From Lithodes maja (Eukaryota > Arthropoda > Malacostraca > Decapoda > Lithodidae), in the NCBI GenBank assembly GCA_037953745.1, contig JBAKBP010007122.1:39059-103058 (forward strand): DNA of 64,000 nucleotides. The letters run 5' to 3'. The position numbers and the translations under genes were made by a program. The notes beneath the pieces are model-generated. The model was given only the letters and a program-made list of their open reading frames with translations. It made no database searches and had not been told where the DNA came from. Positions within the stretch are counted from its first letter, which is position 1. Every line of letters starts with the position of its first letter. Shown piece by piece: positions 32,189 to 42,163 of this stretch.

Positions 32189-33217
32189 TCCATCTGTGCC
32201 TTTGTCTCTAATTTCCTTTCCGGCAGTTCCATAGCTGCGGTTGTGGACGGCCATTGTTCACTTCCTCACCCTATAAACTCCGGTGTTCCTCAGGGCTCTG
32301 TCCTATCTCCTATTCTCTTTCTAATTTTTATAAATGATCTCCTTAACTGTACCTTAATTCCCATCCATTCATACACAGACGACTCAACCTTACACTACTC
32401 CATTAGTTTTTCAGAACGCCCCAGCCAGCAATCCCTCAACGACAAACGTAATGAAGCCATAGAACTCTTAAATTCTGATCTAAATACTATTTCCAATTGG
32501 GGCAGAGAAAACCTTGTTAACTTTAATGCTTCCAAAACCCAATTTCTCCATCTATCTACCCATCAGGATCTCCCAGCGGACTATCCCTTATTCTTCAACA
32601 ATACAAAAATCAACCCTTCATCTTCTCTCAATATTCTTGGTGTCTCTTTTTCTTCTGCTCTCATTTGGAAGGACCATATTACCAGTCTTGCTAAGGCAGC
32701 CTCCCAGAAGCTGGGTGTGCTCAACCGCCTTAGGGGGTTCTTTTCCCCTGCACAGCTTCTTGCTCTGTACAGGGGCATAGTGCGCCCTTGTATTGAGTAT
32801 TGTTCACATGTGTGGGGAGGTTCCTCTCACACCGCTCTCCTAGACAAAGTTGAAAGGAAGGCCTTTCGTATCATTAACTCCCGTCCACTCACCAACTCTC
32901 TGCAATCTCTCTCTCTCCGCCGCAATGTTGCATCTCTCTCGCTATTCTATCGCTACTATAATAATCAGTGTTCCTCAGAGCTATCCCAGTGCACACCACC
33001 TCCTTTACGTAGGGCACGTGGTACCCGTCTTGCAACTCAATCCCACCCCTACTCTGTGCAACTCTCCAACCCAAGAGTGAAACGTTACTCTCAAACTTTC
33101 TTCTACTCAACATCTGAGCTCTGGAACTCTCTCCCAGAATCAGTCTTTCCCTCTTCCTATGACTTAAATTGCTTCAAACTCCGTGTGTCCAGGCATTTTG
33201 GCTCGAACGTCCCTTGA
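32189..33217 (+). pseudogene. LINE-C RT C-terminal segment
   Basis: Carries GVPQGSVLSPILFLIF, the catalytic motif as YTDD (HSYTDDSTL; the usual residue is A rather than T), LNILGVSFSS, and the thumb/C-terminal region GIVRPCIEYCSHVW and SELWNSLPESVF. It ends at a stop at 33215-33217, shortly before the 3' end. The open reading frame shows modest age. Confidence 0.8.
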
Positions 33218-33382
33218 TTTTGGCCCTGTCACTCTTTCAACTATGGGGGAGGCACTCGCTATAGGCAGTTATGCCTTTTGCCTCCCTCAATCACATAGAA
33301 AAAAACAAAAAACGTTTTTTGGCCAGATCGCCCGGATACGACCTCCGTCCTTTGGAATACCAGCCCGGGCCCGGAGGGTTAA

Positions 33383-34000
33383 AGAGGAAGTAATCCCTGA
33401 TGAATAGCACAAAAGTGTAATAGTAAACTAAGTCTTATATAAGGGCAAGGGGGACACACTGGATAGAGGAAATTATAGGGGCCTGAAAATCATTGACCAA
33501 GTCATGAAGGTTTGTGAGAGTGTCTTTGAAGGTATGATAAAGGGAAAGCATTTTTATCGACGATATGCAGTTCGGTTTCATGCCAAGACGTGGCACAATC
33601 GACGCTATTTTCATAGTCAGGCAGCTGCAGTAAAGATATCTACTTAAAGATAGGGATCTGTATCTTGTGTTTGTGGACCTGGAGAAGGCCTTTGACAGGG
33701 TGCCCAAAGAAGCTGTGCACTGGGCTATGAAAAAACTTGGCGTAGAAGAGTGGCTGGTGCGTGTGATAATGAAGATGTACGAGGACTCACGAACGGCAGT
33801 GAGGGTGAAAGGTGAACTGAGTGAGGAATTTACAGTTTGTGTCGGAGTTCACCAGGGTTGTGTTAAGCCCTCTCCTCTGTGTTATGGTTCTGGAGGCAAT
33901 ATCTGGTGATTTCAGAGTTGGGCTTCCCTGGGAACTGCTATACACAGATGACCTAGTACTTATTGCAGATAGTGCGCAGGATGCTGTAATATTGCTAAAG
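33383..34000 (+). pseudogene. LINE-B copy 2, second fragment (RT palm)
   Basis: Resumes the frame broken at 29728 and reads RGLKIIDQVMKV-type sequence, MQFGFMPRRGT, FVDLEKAFDRVPKEAVHW, GVHQGCV and, after a frameshift near 33868, LLYTDDLVLIADS. Plus strand, decayed by stops and a frameshift. It ends before 34020. Confidence 0.75.
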
Positions 34001-34079
34001 ACAGAATTCGTGAATAATTATAATTGAGGTTTTTATGATCTGTCCTCAATTACCTCAGGTGTCCACAATTACCCACTTT
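34001..34079 (+). other. Short left flank of LINE-A
   Basis: Joins 37330 when LINE-A is removed. About 40 bases here and about 170 bases after 37330 read as one open frame; see findings. Otherwise unassigned. Confidence 0.3.
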
Positions 34080-34090
34080 GACCATATGTT

Positions 34091-37000
34091 CTCATATAAC
34101 CCCCCCTGGGGGTTAGGGAATAGAATATGCCCCACGTGCCTTCTGCGTGTCGTAAGAGGCGACTAAAGAGGTTGGGTCGGTGGGCTTGCGACCCCCACCC
34201 GGAAAAAATATCTAAGCAAAAAAAAACGAACGAACAGCCTCGGATGCGGACGGAACCAACGTTGACGAACCACGACCGACTAAGGACATGCCTTCGGACA
34301 TTCTGAGAATGGCTACATGGAATGTTAGTGGCATGAATGATGGCACAAAAGAGAGAGAGGTTCTGGAAGTGTTAGTGAATGCCAGGCTGGATGTATGTGG
34401 AATGACAGAGACCAAATGGAAAGGTTCAGATGTGAGAGAGTGGGAGTGTGGAATGGGTGTGTGTGCTGGAGTGAGTGAAGGAACAGCGAGAGAAGGTGCA
34501 TGTTTGTTTGTAAGTAGCAAATGGAAGGAATGTGTAAGAGAGTATGGGTCTGTGGGTTCAAGGATTGTGTGGGTGAGAATGAAAGTAGGAATACAAACGT
34601 GGGTGATTGTATGCGTGTATGCCCCGACAGAGGATACACTTGAAAGAAAGAAAGAGGAGTTCTGGATGAATGTGGAGGCGTGCCTGGAGAAGTTTGACAA
34701 GAACGAAAGAATATTTCTGATTGGGGATATGAATGGTAAGGTGGGTGATAGGAAAGTTGAGGGAGTGGTGGGAGGGTGGGGGGTACCATCAGAGGTGAAT
34801 GGGAATGGTAGTGCACTTGTGGACGTATGTGTGGGGAGGAGGCTGTGGATAGCCAACACCTTCTTCCGACACAGAATGATCCACAGGTACACGTGGAAAC
34901 GGATGTTGACGATGAAGGATAAGACAGTGGTGGAACGAAAGTCAGTGATTGATTATGTATGTGTGGATGAACGAATGAAGAAATCTGTGATGGATGCTAG
35001 GGTGTATAGGGGTATTGGAGGGGGTCTGTCTGATCATTATGTAGTGGTAGCTAAGGTTAGGATACAAAAGAAGTGGGTGAGGAGAGCGGGAGGGAGGCGA
35101 GAGGAGGGTGGAATGGTGAGGAGGGTGGAGAGGTTGCAGGAGGAGGAAGTCAGGGAGGAGTACAGGAGAGCAGTGGAAAGACGACTAGGTGGGTTCGACC
35201 TGGAAGTTATGGAGGAAGTGGAGGAGATGAGCAAGGTGTTTAAGGATGAGATCTGTGCAGCATGTGAGGAGGTGTGTGGAGTGAGGAGAAGAGGGAGGGG
35301 AGTGAAAGGTACAGCATGGTGGACAGAAGAGGTAAGAATAGCTGTGGAAGAAAAGAAGAAAGCATATAGAGAGTGGTTGGGTAGTAGAGGGAATGAAGAT
35401 TCCGAGAGACAGAAACGAGCGAGGTACGTGGAGAGTAAGAGGGTGGTGAAGAGAGTAGTGAAGGAAAGTAAGAGAAGAGTAGATGAGGAATTTGGAAGGA
35501 ATCTGAGTGTAAAATGGAGGGAGAGTAAGAAACTGTTCTGGAAAGAAGTCAAGAAAGTTAGGGAAGGTAGCAAGGGAAACAGTAAGGGTGTGAAAGATAA
35601 GAATGGGAGAATGCTAGCCGAGAAGCAAGAGAGAGTCGAAAGATGGAGGGAGTACTTCAGTGAGTTGCTAAATGAAAGGAATGAAGAGCCAGCAAACATA
35701 GCTGGATATGGTATGGGAGGGAGAAGAAGAGAAGTAGTGGAGGAGGAGGTGGGGATCAGGAGGTCAGAAGTGTGGGAAGCCATGAAAAGAGTGAAGTTGG
35801 GGAAAGCACCAGGAACAGATGGAGTGTGTGGGGAAATGTTGAGGTATGGTGGTGAGATAGTGATAGAATGGGTATGGAAAATGTGCAAACTAGCATGGGA
35901 GAAGGGGAGTGCACCCGATGACTGGAAGACTGGCATAATAGTCCCCCTATATAAGGGCAAAGGGGAAAGAGGAGTGTGTGGTAACCACCGAGGAATATGT
36001 CTTCTAAGCATAGTAGGGAAGGTATACAGTAGGGTAGTGATTGAGAGAGTGAGAGTGAGAACGGAGAAATGGATAGGCGACGAGCAGGGAGGCTTTAGGA
36101 AGGGAAGAGGATGTGTAGATCAGATTTTTACCCTGAATTGTGTTGTGGAGAAGTATCTGGAGAAGAAACAAAAGGTGTATGTTGCCTTTATGGACTTGGA
36201 GAAGGCCTATGACAGAGTGGATAGAGAAGGTTTGTGGAAAGTACTTAGAATATACGGAGTAGAGGGCAAGTTGCTGAAAGCAGTGAAGAGCATGTATGAG
36301 GGTGCAAAGGCGGCAGTACGTGTGGAGAGTGAGCAGAGCGAGTTCTTTGACCTGAATGTTGGTTTGAAACAGGGGTGTGTGATGTCCCCGTGGTTGTTTA
36401 CTGTATATATGGATGGAGTTATGAAAGAAATACTATCAAGAGCAGTGGATGTTGGTGTATCGCTGAAAAGGGAGGGAATTGAGTGGAAGCTACCTATACT
36501 GCTGTTTGCGGATGATACAGTTCTGATGAGTGATAATGAATGGGAGTTGCAGGGTCTGGTAAATGAGTTTGGAACAGTGTGCGAAAAACGGAATTTGAAG
36601 GTAAATACGGGGAAGAGCAAGGTTATGGTCTTCGAAAGGGGTGAAGTCACAGAGTGTGAGGTGAAGCTGAACGGTCAGGCTATGGAGATCGTCAACTCTT
36701 TTAAGTATCTGGGCAGTGTGTTGAGTAAAGATGGGACTATGGATGAAGAGGTGCGGGAGAGGGTACAACAGGGGAAGAGGGTTGTAGGAACGCTAAAAGC
36801 AGTAACAAGAAATAGGGTGGTCAGTATGGAAGTGAAGAAGTCCTTGCATGACAGTGTGGTAATCCCGACACTGACTTACGGAAGCGAAGCATGGACGTTG
36901 GTTGAGAGACTCAGACCAAGAGTGAGAGCAGTGGAAATGAATTACTTAAGGAGTGCGTGCGGAATTACATGGAGGGATAGACAGACTAATGAGGAAGTAA

Positions 37001-37318
37001 GAAGGAGGTGTGGTGTGGAGGTAGATGTGCTGGAAAGTGTGAAAAGGAACAACTTGAGATGGTTCGGCCATATGGAACGTATGGAAAGCGAGAGAATGAC
37101 TAAGAGGGTGTACGAGAGCGAGGTGGAGGGACAGAGGGGGAGAGGTAGACCGAATATGAGGTGGAAGGATGGAGTGAGGAACTACATGAATGAAGGCGGT
37201 GCTGGTTGGGGGGAGGGGCGTCGACTGACTGGGGACAGAGGTGCATGGGGGCGGTTCGTTCGTGGCCACCCCTTCGGGGATCACGGCGTCAGGCAATAGA
37301 TAGATAGATAGATAGATA
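34091..37318 (+). mobile_element. LINE-A, full-length RTE-like non-LTR retrotransposon
   Basis: Flanked by an 11-bp direct repeat GACCATATGTT (34080-34090 and 37319-37329), a target-site duplication. The 5' region contains gtcgtaagaggcgactaaag, a motif I associate with RTE-type 5' ends. The 3' end is a (GATA)n tail (37298-37320) rather than poly(A), as in RTE-like LINEs. Only one long ORF. Three other copies lie at 29032, 38545 and 42697. An intact ORF, perfect target repeat and near identity with copies 2 and 3 point to recent activity. Confidence 0.9.
34288..37299 (+). CDS. LINE-A ORF: AP-type endonuclease plus reverse transcriptase
   Basis: An intact 1003-residue frame. Residues about 8-270 form an exonuclease-endonuclease-phosphatase domain with ATWNVSGMNDG, the catalytic Glu in MTETKWKG, VYAPTED, LIGDMNGKVGD, IDYVCVD and the C-terminal SDHYVVVAK. 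A charged Arg/Glu-rich linker follows. The RT starts near residue 505 with GKAPGTDGVCGEM, then FMDLEKAYDRVD, GLKQGCVMSP, the catalytic LLFADDTVL, and FKYLGSVLSKDGT. The C-terminal region has SEAWTLVERL, LRWFGHMERM and RGRGRP. Its predicted role is target-primed reverse transcription of its own RNA at a nicked chromosomal site. All key residues appear intact. The upstream ATG at 34288 is the first in frame. Confidence 0.92.
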   Translation: MPSDILRMATWNVSGMNDGTKEREVLEVLVNARLDVCGMTETKWKGSDVREWECGMGVCAGVSEGTAREGACLFVSSKWKECVREYGSVGSRIVWVRMKVGIQTWVIVCVYAPTEDTLERKKEEFWMNVEACLEKFDKNERIFLIGDMNGKVGDRKVEGVVGGWGVPSEVNGNGSALVDVCVGRRLWIANTFFRHRMIHRYTWKRMLTMKDKTVVERKSVIDYVCVDERMKKSVMDARVYRGIGGGLSDHYVVVAKVRIQKKWVRRAGGRREEGGMVRRVERLQEEEVREEYRRAVERRLGGFDLEVMEEVEEMSKVFKDEICAACEEVCGVRRRGRGVKGTAWWTEEVRIAVEEKKKAYREWLGSRGNEDSERQKRARYVESKRVVKRVVKESKRRVDEEFGRNLSVKWRESKKLFWKEVKKVREGSKGNSKGVKDKNGRMLAEKQERVERWREYFSELLNERNEEPANIAGYGMGGRRREVVEEEVGIRRSEVWEAMKRVKLGKAPGTDGVCGEMLRYGGEIVIEWVWKMCKLAWEKGSAPDDWKTGIIVPLYKGKGERGVCGNHRGICLLSIVGKVYSRVVIERVRVRTEKWIGDEQGGFRKGRGCVDQIFTLNCVVEKYLEKKQKVYVAFMDLEKAYDRVDREGLWKVLRIYGVEGKLLKAVKSMYEGAKAAVRVESEQSEFFDLNVGLKQGCVMSPWLFTVYMDGVMKEILSRAVDVGVSLKREGIEWKLPILLFADDTVLMSDNEWELQGLVNEFGTVCEKRNLKVNTGKSKVMVFERGEVTECEVKLNGQAMEIVNSFKYLGSVLSKDGTMDEEVRERVQQGKRVVGTLKAVTRNRVVSMEVKKSLHDSVVIPTLTYGSEAWTLVERLRPRVRAVEMNYLRSACGITWRDRQTNEEVRRRCGVEVDVLESVKRNNLRWFGHMERMESERMTKRVYESEVEGQRGRGRPNMRWKDGVRNYMNEGGAGWGEGRRLTGDRGAWGRFVRGHPFGDHGVRQ

Positions 37319-37329
37319 GACCATATGTT

Positions 37330-37918
37330 ACCTTGTGAAAATTTTGGATGATGGAGCTGATGAACTGCCGCTGCTGTATATATCCTCTGTTCTGCCTCTG
37401 ATATATGGGGATGATGAGATTGGTTCAGTAGCAGGGCGTGTCTGGGATCTTCTGCAGGGAGTTGTCCAGGTCACGCTTCAAGACTTCTATACTGCAGGAT
37501 GAAATCAAGGTGTCAAACGAAGGCCAAGTCCATTCTTTATTGTCTGTATTTCTGTTTATGCAAAGATGAAATTATGGTTTATTGTTCAGATTATTGTCTT
37601 TGGAAGGGCAATTTTGGACACCTAGTCTGAATTCGGACATGGATATCAAATATATTCGTAGAACTAACCAGTGATCCCAGTATAGATTCAGACTTTTCAG
37701 GGGTCAATTCGGACATCTTAGAACAATTTAAAAGGGTCTTATCACACTGCCTGAAAACGTGAAGACCATAAATACCATATCATAAAATACAACACTTTTG
37801 GGGAAAATTCGGACATACTGTATCTGGTTTTATCGACCTATACTCTGGGTAGCAGTATGACCCTGACAATGTAAAAAAAAGGATTATTGTGACATAACTC
37901 AGCAATACCCTGTGTAAG
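37330..37918. other. Unassigned region between LINE-A and SINE-like element
   Basis: 37340-37502 holds a short open run (DDGADELPLLYISSVLPLIY and onward) that ends at a TGA; see findings. Beyond it the motif attcggacat is repeated at about 37629, 37708 and 37808, a sign of an unidentified repeat. Nothing else is supported. Confidence 0.4.
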
Positions 37919-38450
37919 GGCGGGTGCCCAACTCCGAAAGGAGTTGAAATAGGGGAGCTATCCCCCCGCCAAAGGCGGCTTTCTAGGGCCTTTCCTAGCT
38001 GATGCTGAGAGGATTGGGTTCTAGTCATGTGGTGATGGGCTGGTCTATCCGAGTGAGAACTGAGCGATCTCTGCCATACCCATAGCTTACTCTGACTGTT
38101 CCTTTTACTTATATATCTTCTAGATCTCAAGTGGCGGCGTCTTTTCCGTGGATTGACCTCCCTACTCCCAACCTAGAAGTTGGCAGATTGGGAGCCAAAG
38201 TGTCAAATTTTTCCCTTACCCCTCAACTTTCCCTTCATAATTGCTGAGGGGCACAGAGCCTTGGGTGGGGCTTTGGTTTCCCGGGCGTTTCCGCACCCTC
38301 CTCAGCTCCCTGCCTTGGACTGGCTTCGGTCACCCGGGCTTTGTTAGTGGTAAGCAGGGAGGATTTTGTGGGGGCACTCGTTTATGGCATTGGCCTTGCT
38401 CGAGACCTTGGGGCTGTTCGGCCAGACAGCCTGGGGAACAACAACAACAA
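37919..38450 (+). mobile_element. SINE-like element sharing a 3' end with the Jockey-like LINE, copy 1
   Basis: The 3' end is ggggctgttcggccag followed by acagcctggggaacaacaac and an (AAC) run. The same end, in reverse, closes the Jockey-like LINE at 12487-12525. The imperfect repeats ccctgtgtaa (about 37909) and ccccgtgtaa (about 38451) may be the target duplication. The body is GC-rich with a hairpin-prone 5' part (caactccgaaaggagttg) and no tRNA head. Non-coding. Confidence 0.65.
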
Positions 38451-38556
38451 CCCCGTGTAATGACAACTATAAACCCAATTACACTCAATATTCGAATCTG
38501 ACAGGTTGTAGCTAAAGTTAGATTAAATATTATTATTTATTATCAGGAGGTCTGAA

Positions 38557-39060
38557 GTGTGGGAAGCCATGAAAAGAGTGAAGTTGGGGAAAGCACCAGG
38601 AACAGATGGAGTGTGTGGGGAAATGTCGAGGTATGGTGGTGAGATAGTGATCGAATGGGTATGGAAAATGTGCAAACTAGCATGGGAGAAGGGGAGTGCA
38701 CCCGATGACTGGAAGACTGGCATAATGGTCCCCCTATATAAGGGCAAAGGGGAAAGAGGAGTGTGTGGTAACCACCGAGGAATATGTCTTCTAAGCGTAG
38801 TAGGGAAGGTATACAGTAGGGTAGTGATTGAGAGAGTGAGAGTGAGAACGGAGAAATGGATAGGCGACGAGCAGGGAGGTTTTAGGAAGGGAAGAGGATG
38901 TGTAGATCAGATTTTTACCCTGAATTGTGTTGTGGAGAAATATCTGGAGAAGAAAAAAAAGGTGTATGTTGCCTTTATGGACTTGGAGAAGGCCTATGAC
39001 AGAGTGGATAGAGAAGGTTTGTGGAAAGTACTTAGAATATACGGAGTAGATGGCAAGTTG
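38557..39060 (+). pseudogene. LINE-A copy 2, RT first part
   Basis: In frame from MKRVKLGKAPGTDGVCGEM to FMDLEKAYDRVDREGLWK and YGVDGKL, then the insert. The sequence after KL up to 39108 is insert-derived. The true remainder resumes at 39451. Confidence 0.85.
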
Positions 39061-39063
39061 TTG

Positions 39064-39450
39064 TTGTTGTTCCCCAAGCTGCCAGGCCGAACAGCCCCAA
39101 GGCCATAACCGAGCGCCCCCACAGAACCCTCCCCGCCGACCACAATAAAGCCTGGGTGACCGAAGCCACTCCATGGCGGGGAGCTGAGGAGGGTGCGGAA
39201 ATGCCCGGGAAACCAAAGCCCCACCCAGGGCCCTGTGTCCCTCAGCAATTATGAAGAGAAAGTTGAGGGGCAAGGGAAAAATGTGACGCTTTGGCTTCCA
39301 ATCTTGGTAGATTGGGAGGTCAATCCACGTTAGAGACGCCGTCACTTGAGATCTAGAAAATATATATAAGTAAAAGGAACAGTCAGAGTAAGCTATGGGT
39401 ATGGCAGAGATTGCTCAGTTCTCACTCTGATAGACCAGCCCATCACCACA
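39064..39450 (-). mobile_element. SINE-like element sharing a 3' end with the Jockey-like LINE, copy 2
   Basis: Reverse-orientation copy of the element at 37919-38450. It begins at the target repeat with ttgttgttccccaagctgcc and ends at ctatgatag-like ccagcccatcaccaca. It lacks the first about 130 bases of copy 1, so it is 5'-truncated. A perfect 15-bp target duplication lies on both sides (39049-39063, 39451-39465). The insertion splits LINE-A copy 2 and is therefore younger than that copy. Confidence 0.85.
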
Positions 39451-40488
39451 GATGGCAAGTTGTTGAGAGCAGTGCAGAGCATGTATGTGGGTGCAAAGGC
39501 GGCAGTACGTGTGGAGAATGAGCAGAGTGAGTTCTTTGACCTGAATGTTGGTTTGAAACAGGGGTGTGTGATGTCCCCGTGGTTGTTTACTGTATATATG
39601 GATGGAGTCCTGAAAGAAATACTATCTAGAACAGTGGATGTTGGTGTATCGCTGAAAAGGGAGGGAATTGAGTGGAAGCTACCTATACTGCTGTTTGTGG
39701 ATGATACAGTTCTGATGAGTGATAATGAATGGGAGTTGCAGGGTCTGGTAAATGAGTTTGGAACAGTGTGCGAAAAACGGAATTTGAAGATAAATGCGGG
39801 GAAGAGCAAGGTTATGGTCTTCGAAAGGGGTGAAGTCACAGAGTGTGAGGTGAAGCTGAATGGTCAGGCTATGGAGATTGTCAACTCTTTTAAGTATCTG
39901 GGCAGTGTGTTGAGTAAAGATGGGACTATGGATGAAGAAGTGCGGGAGAGGGTACAACAGGGGAAGAGGGTTGTAGGAATGCTAAAAGCAGTAACAAGAA
40001 ATAGGGTGGTCAGTATGGAAGTGAAGAAGTCCTTGAACGACAGTGTGGTAATCCCGACACTGACTTACGGAAGCGAAGCATGGATGTTGGTTGAGAGACT
40101 CAGACCAAGAGTGAGAGCAGTGGAAATGAATTACTTAAGAAGTGTGTGCGGAGTTACATGGAGGGATAGACAGACTAATGAGGAAGTAAGAAGGAGGTGT
40201 GGTGTGGAGGTAGATGTGCTGGAAAGTGTGAAAAGGAACAACTTGAGATGGTTTGGCCATATGTTACGTATGGAAAGCGAGAGAATGACTAAGAGGGTGT
40301 ACGAGAGCGAGGTGGAGGGACAGAGAGGGAGAGGTAGACCGAAAGAGAGGTGGAAGGATGGAGTGAGGAAGTATATGAACGAAGGCGGTGCTGGTTGGGG
40401 GGAGGGACGTCGACTGACTGGGGACAGAGGTGCATGGGGGCGGTTTGTTCGTGGCCACCCCTTCGGGGATCACGGCGTCGGGCAATAG
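39451..40488 (+). pseudogene. LINE-A copy 2, RT second part and C-terminus
   Basis: 342 codons from MLRAVQSMYVGAKAAVRV to GDHGVGQ. The catalytic motif reads FVDD (LLFVDDTVLM) where the intact copy has FADD. The first Asp pair is retained but the Ala-to-Val change is atypical for this family. The C-terminal LRWFGHM and RGRGRP motifs are intact. Confidence 0.85.
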
Positions 40489-41094
40489 ATAGATAGATAG
40501 ATAGATTTATTTAATTAATTTTCATCCTGTCCGAATTCCAGAGCTGGGCACCACAAACAAAAAGTCAAGTCAACAAATACAAATCAGCAAACCCAGAACA
40601 TAACTTCAGCAAACACAAATGTGCAAACCTTGTGAAATTTCTAGTCCTCAAATGCAAATATGCAAACGCAAACCGTTTTTTATTAATTTTAAATTTAAAC
40701 TACAGAATCAAGGGTAAATCAATAAATTCAATCTCTAATGTCAATAAATATATATATTTACTTAAATATAATGTTGCCCAACTTCCATGGACCTCAAGGA
40801 TATACATACAGGCTTTTAAAGCTTGGAAATTGATGTAAATTGCCAAAACATTCCAGAACGTCACCCGCAGTGAAAGGGTTAATATATATAGCATAGGCCA
40901 CTTAGTTTGTCCACATGAGCAGTAAAATGTTGGGGCAACTTGTTTATGGGGAGAGTGCTTCAGTAATAATCAGTATTCGCAATTCCGCACCATTCAGGAG
41001 GAGGTACCCACAGGTGCAAGGAGGCGATTTATTCGTGGTCCCCCCTTTGGGAATGGCAATAGGCTATATATGCCTAGATAGGTCTACTTTAGAT

Positions 41095-41900
41095 AGACTA
41101 AGTAATTTAATAGAAAGTAGCCTAGGCCTATTAATTTTAATGCTCAGAATAAAGGCCTAGCTTCAATCAAAATTTAATAAAATTTTATTGTAGGCTAAAT
41201 TTAGTCTAGGCCTATATGATACTTTCAAAATTAACACTTTCTACTTGACACTAAAAAAATGAGTGTGATTATAGGCCTAGGCCTATACATAGAAGTTAGA
41301 ACATGCAATATTTAGCCTAGGCCTACATGCTTTGAGGCATTTTGATGGAATTAGTGACTGATTATAGCCTAGACCTAGGCTATATATTAAAGTTAGAACA
41401 TGCAATAGCCTATTTAGCCTACATGCTTTGAGGCATTTTGATGGAATTAGTGATTATAGCCTAGACCTAGGCTATATAATTATATAGAAGTTAGAACATG
41501 CAATATTTAGCCTACATGCTTTGAGGCATTTTGATGGAATTAGTGATTGACTGATTATAGCCTAGACCTAGGCTAGCCTATATATATAGAAGTTAGAAAA
41601 TGCAATATTATTTAGCCTACATGCTTTGAGGCATTTTGATAGGATTAGGGTAGCCTAGGCCTAGCCTAATAAAATTACATATATTAGTAATTAGCCTATA
41701 GGCCTAGGCAATATTTAGAAGTTAGAACATGCAATATTTAGCCTACATGCTTTGAGGCATTTTGATGGGATTAGTGATTATAGACCTAGGCCTAGGCTAT
41801 ATTGCCTAGCCTATATAGAAGTTAGACTTAGCCTAGGCCTACATGCTTTGAGGCATCTTGATGGGATTAGGGTAGCCTAAAAACATTAGTTTAGGTTAAA
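41095..41900. repeat. Degenerate tandem repeat inside the hAT element, about 7 units near 100 bp
   Basis: Repeated block aagttagaacatgcaatatt, tagcctacatgctttgaggc and attttgatggaattagtgat, separated by variable runs of the palindromic gcctaggc / tagcctagacctaggcta. Seven copies of ctttgaggcat lie at about 41330, 41422, 41520, 41626, 41749, 41838 and with variable spacing. GCCTAGGC runs could form hairpins. Confidence 0.8.
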
Positions 41901-41962
41901 AATTAAGAGGCTATCAATCAAATTAACGATAGCCTAACTTTATAATCTTAAATTAGGCTAGA

Positions 41963-42163
41963 TTATAAAGTTATAAAGCCCTTCTCCAGAGACATCTTCT
42001 TGGTAATTACAGGCCCATAGAAGGTTTTTAGGTGGGGCCAGGGGTGGCTTAGGTCCTCGATTTCTGCATGCTCTGCAGCATCACTGTCGGATGATGGTGG
42101 TGAACTGCTCCCCATGCTGTTGGCAGCTGCGGTAGGCATGATGGTAGACTCCATGTTCACTTC
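41963..42163 (-). CDS. N-terminal exon-like ORF in the hAT element
   Basis: The minus strand from the ATG near 42153 reads MESTIMPTAAANSMGSSSPP, SSDSDAAEHAEIEDLSHPWP and HLKTFYGPVITKK to a stop. Short Ser/Asp-rich N-terminus followed by a HPWPHL-type motif, as often seen at the beginning of BED-type hAT transposases (weak resemblance). The longer frame upstream (to 42439) has no recognised features. No catalytic region follows. Confidence 0.35.
   Translation of the reverse strand, partial: EVNMESTIMPTAAANSMGSSSPPSSDSDAAEHAEIEDLSHPWPHLKTFYGPVITKKMSLEKGFITL

Larger units (their letters stand above)
30149..33308 (+). mobile_element. LINE-C (CR1/Jockey-type), 5'-truncated, with two nested insertions
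   Basis: Plus-strand RT-bearing LINE inserted inside the MITE. Its coding runs are 30150-31036, 31524-31682 and 32189-33217. It is interrupted by a TTAA MITE (31041-31519) and a tRNA-related SINE-like insert (31683-32188). The 3' end is near the A-rich aaaaaaacaaaaaa at 33298-33314. No endonuclease region is present. Confidence 0.8.
29733..33378. mobile_element. piggyBac-type MITE that contains a LINE with its own insertions
   Basis: TTAA at 29729-29732 and 33379-33382. The left end is CCCTTCCTACCCGGGTGTCC, and the right end is gcccgggcccggaggg. The MITE body is 29733-30148 plus about 33309-33378, together close to the 478-481 bp of related MITEs. LINE-C interrupts it between tagcctaggcctaga and cgttttttggcc. 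Removing the whole 3.65 kb rejoins LINE-B copy 2. Confidence 0.85.
38545..40505 (+). mobile_element. LINE-A copy 2, 5'-truncated, split by a SINE-like insert
   Basis: Starts at the position equivalent to 35756 of the intact copy (caggaggtctgaagtgtggg). It ends with the (GATA)n tail at 40487-40506. It is split by a 387-bp insert with a 15-bp duplication (gatggcaagttgttg, 39049-39063 and 39451-39465). It is extremely similar to the intact copy. Confidence 0.9.

Noticed and set aside
34212..36011. Long minus-strand ORFs (226 and 324 codons) opposite LINE-A
   Set aside because: They are low-complexity mirror frames of the purine-rich LINE-A coding strand and change with it in all copies.
41095..41900. 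CRISPR-like array in the hAT element
   Set aside because: Repeats are not separated by unique spacers, the period is irregular and the context is a eukaryotic transposon.
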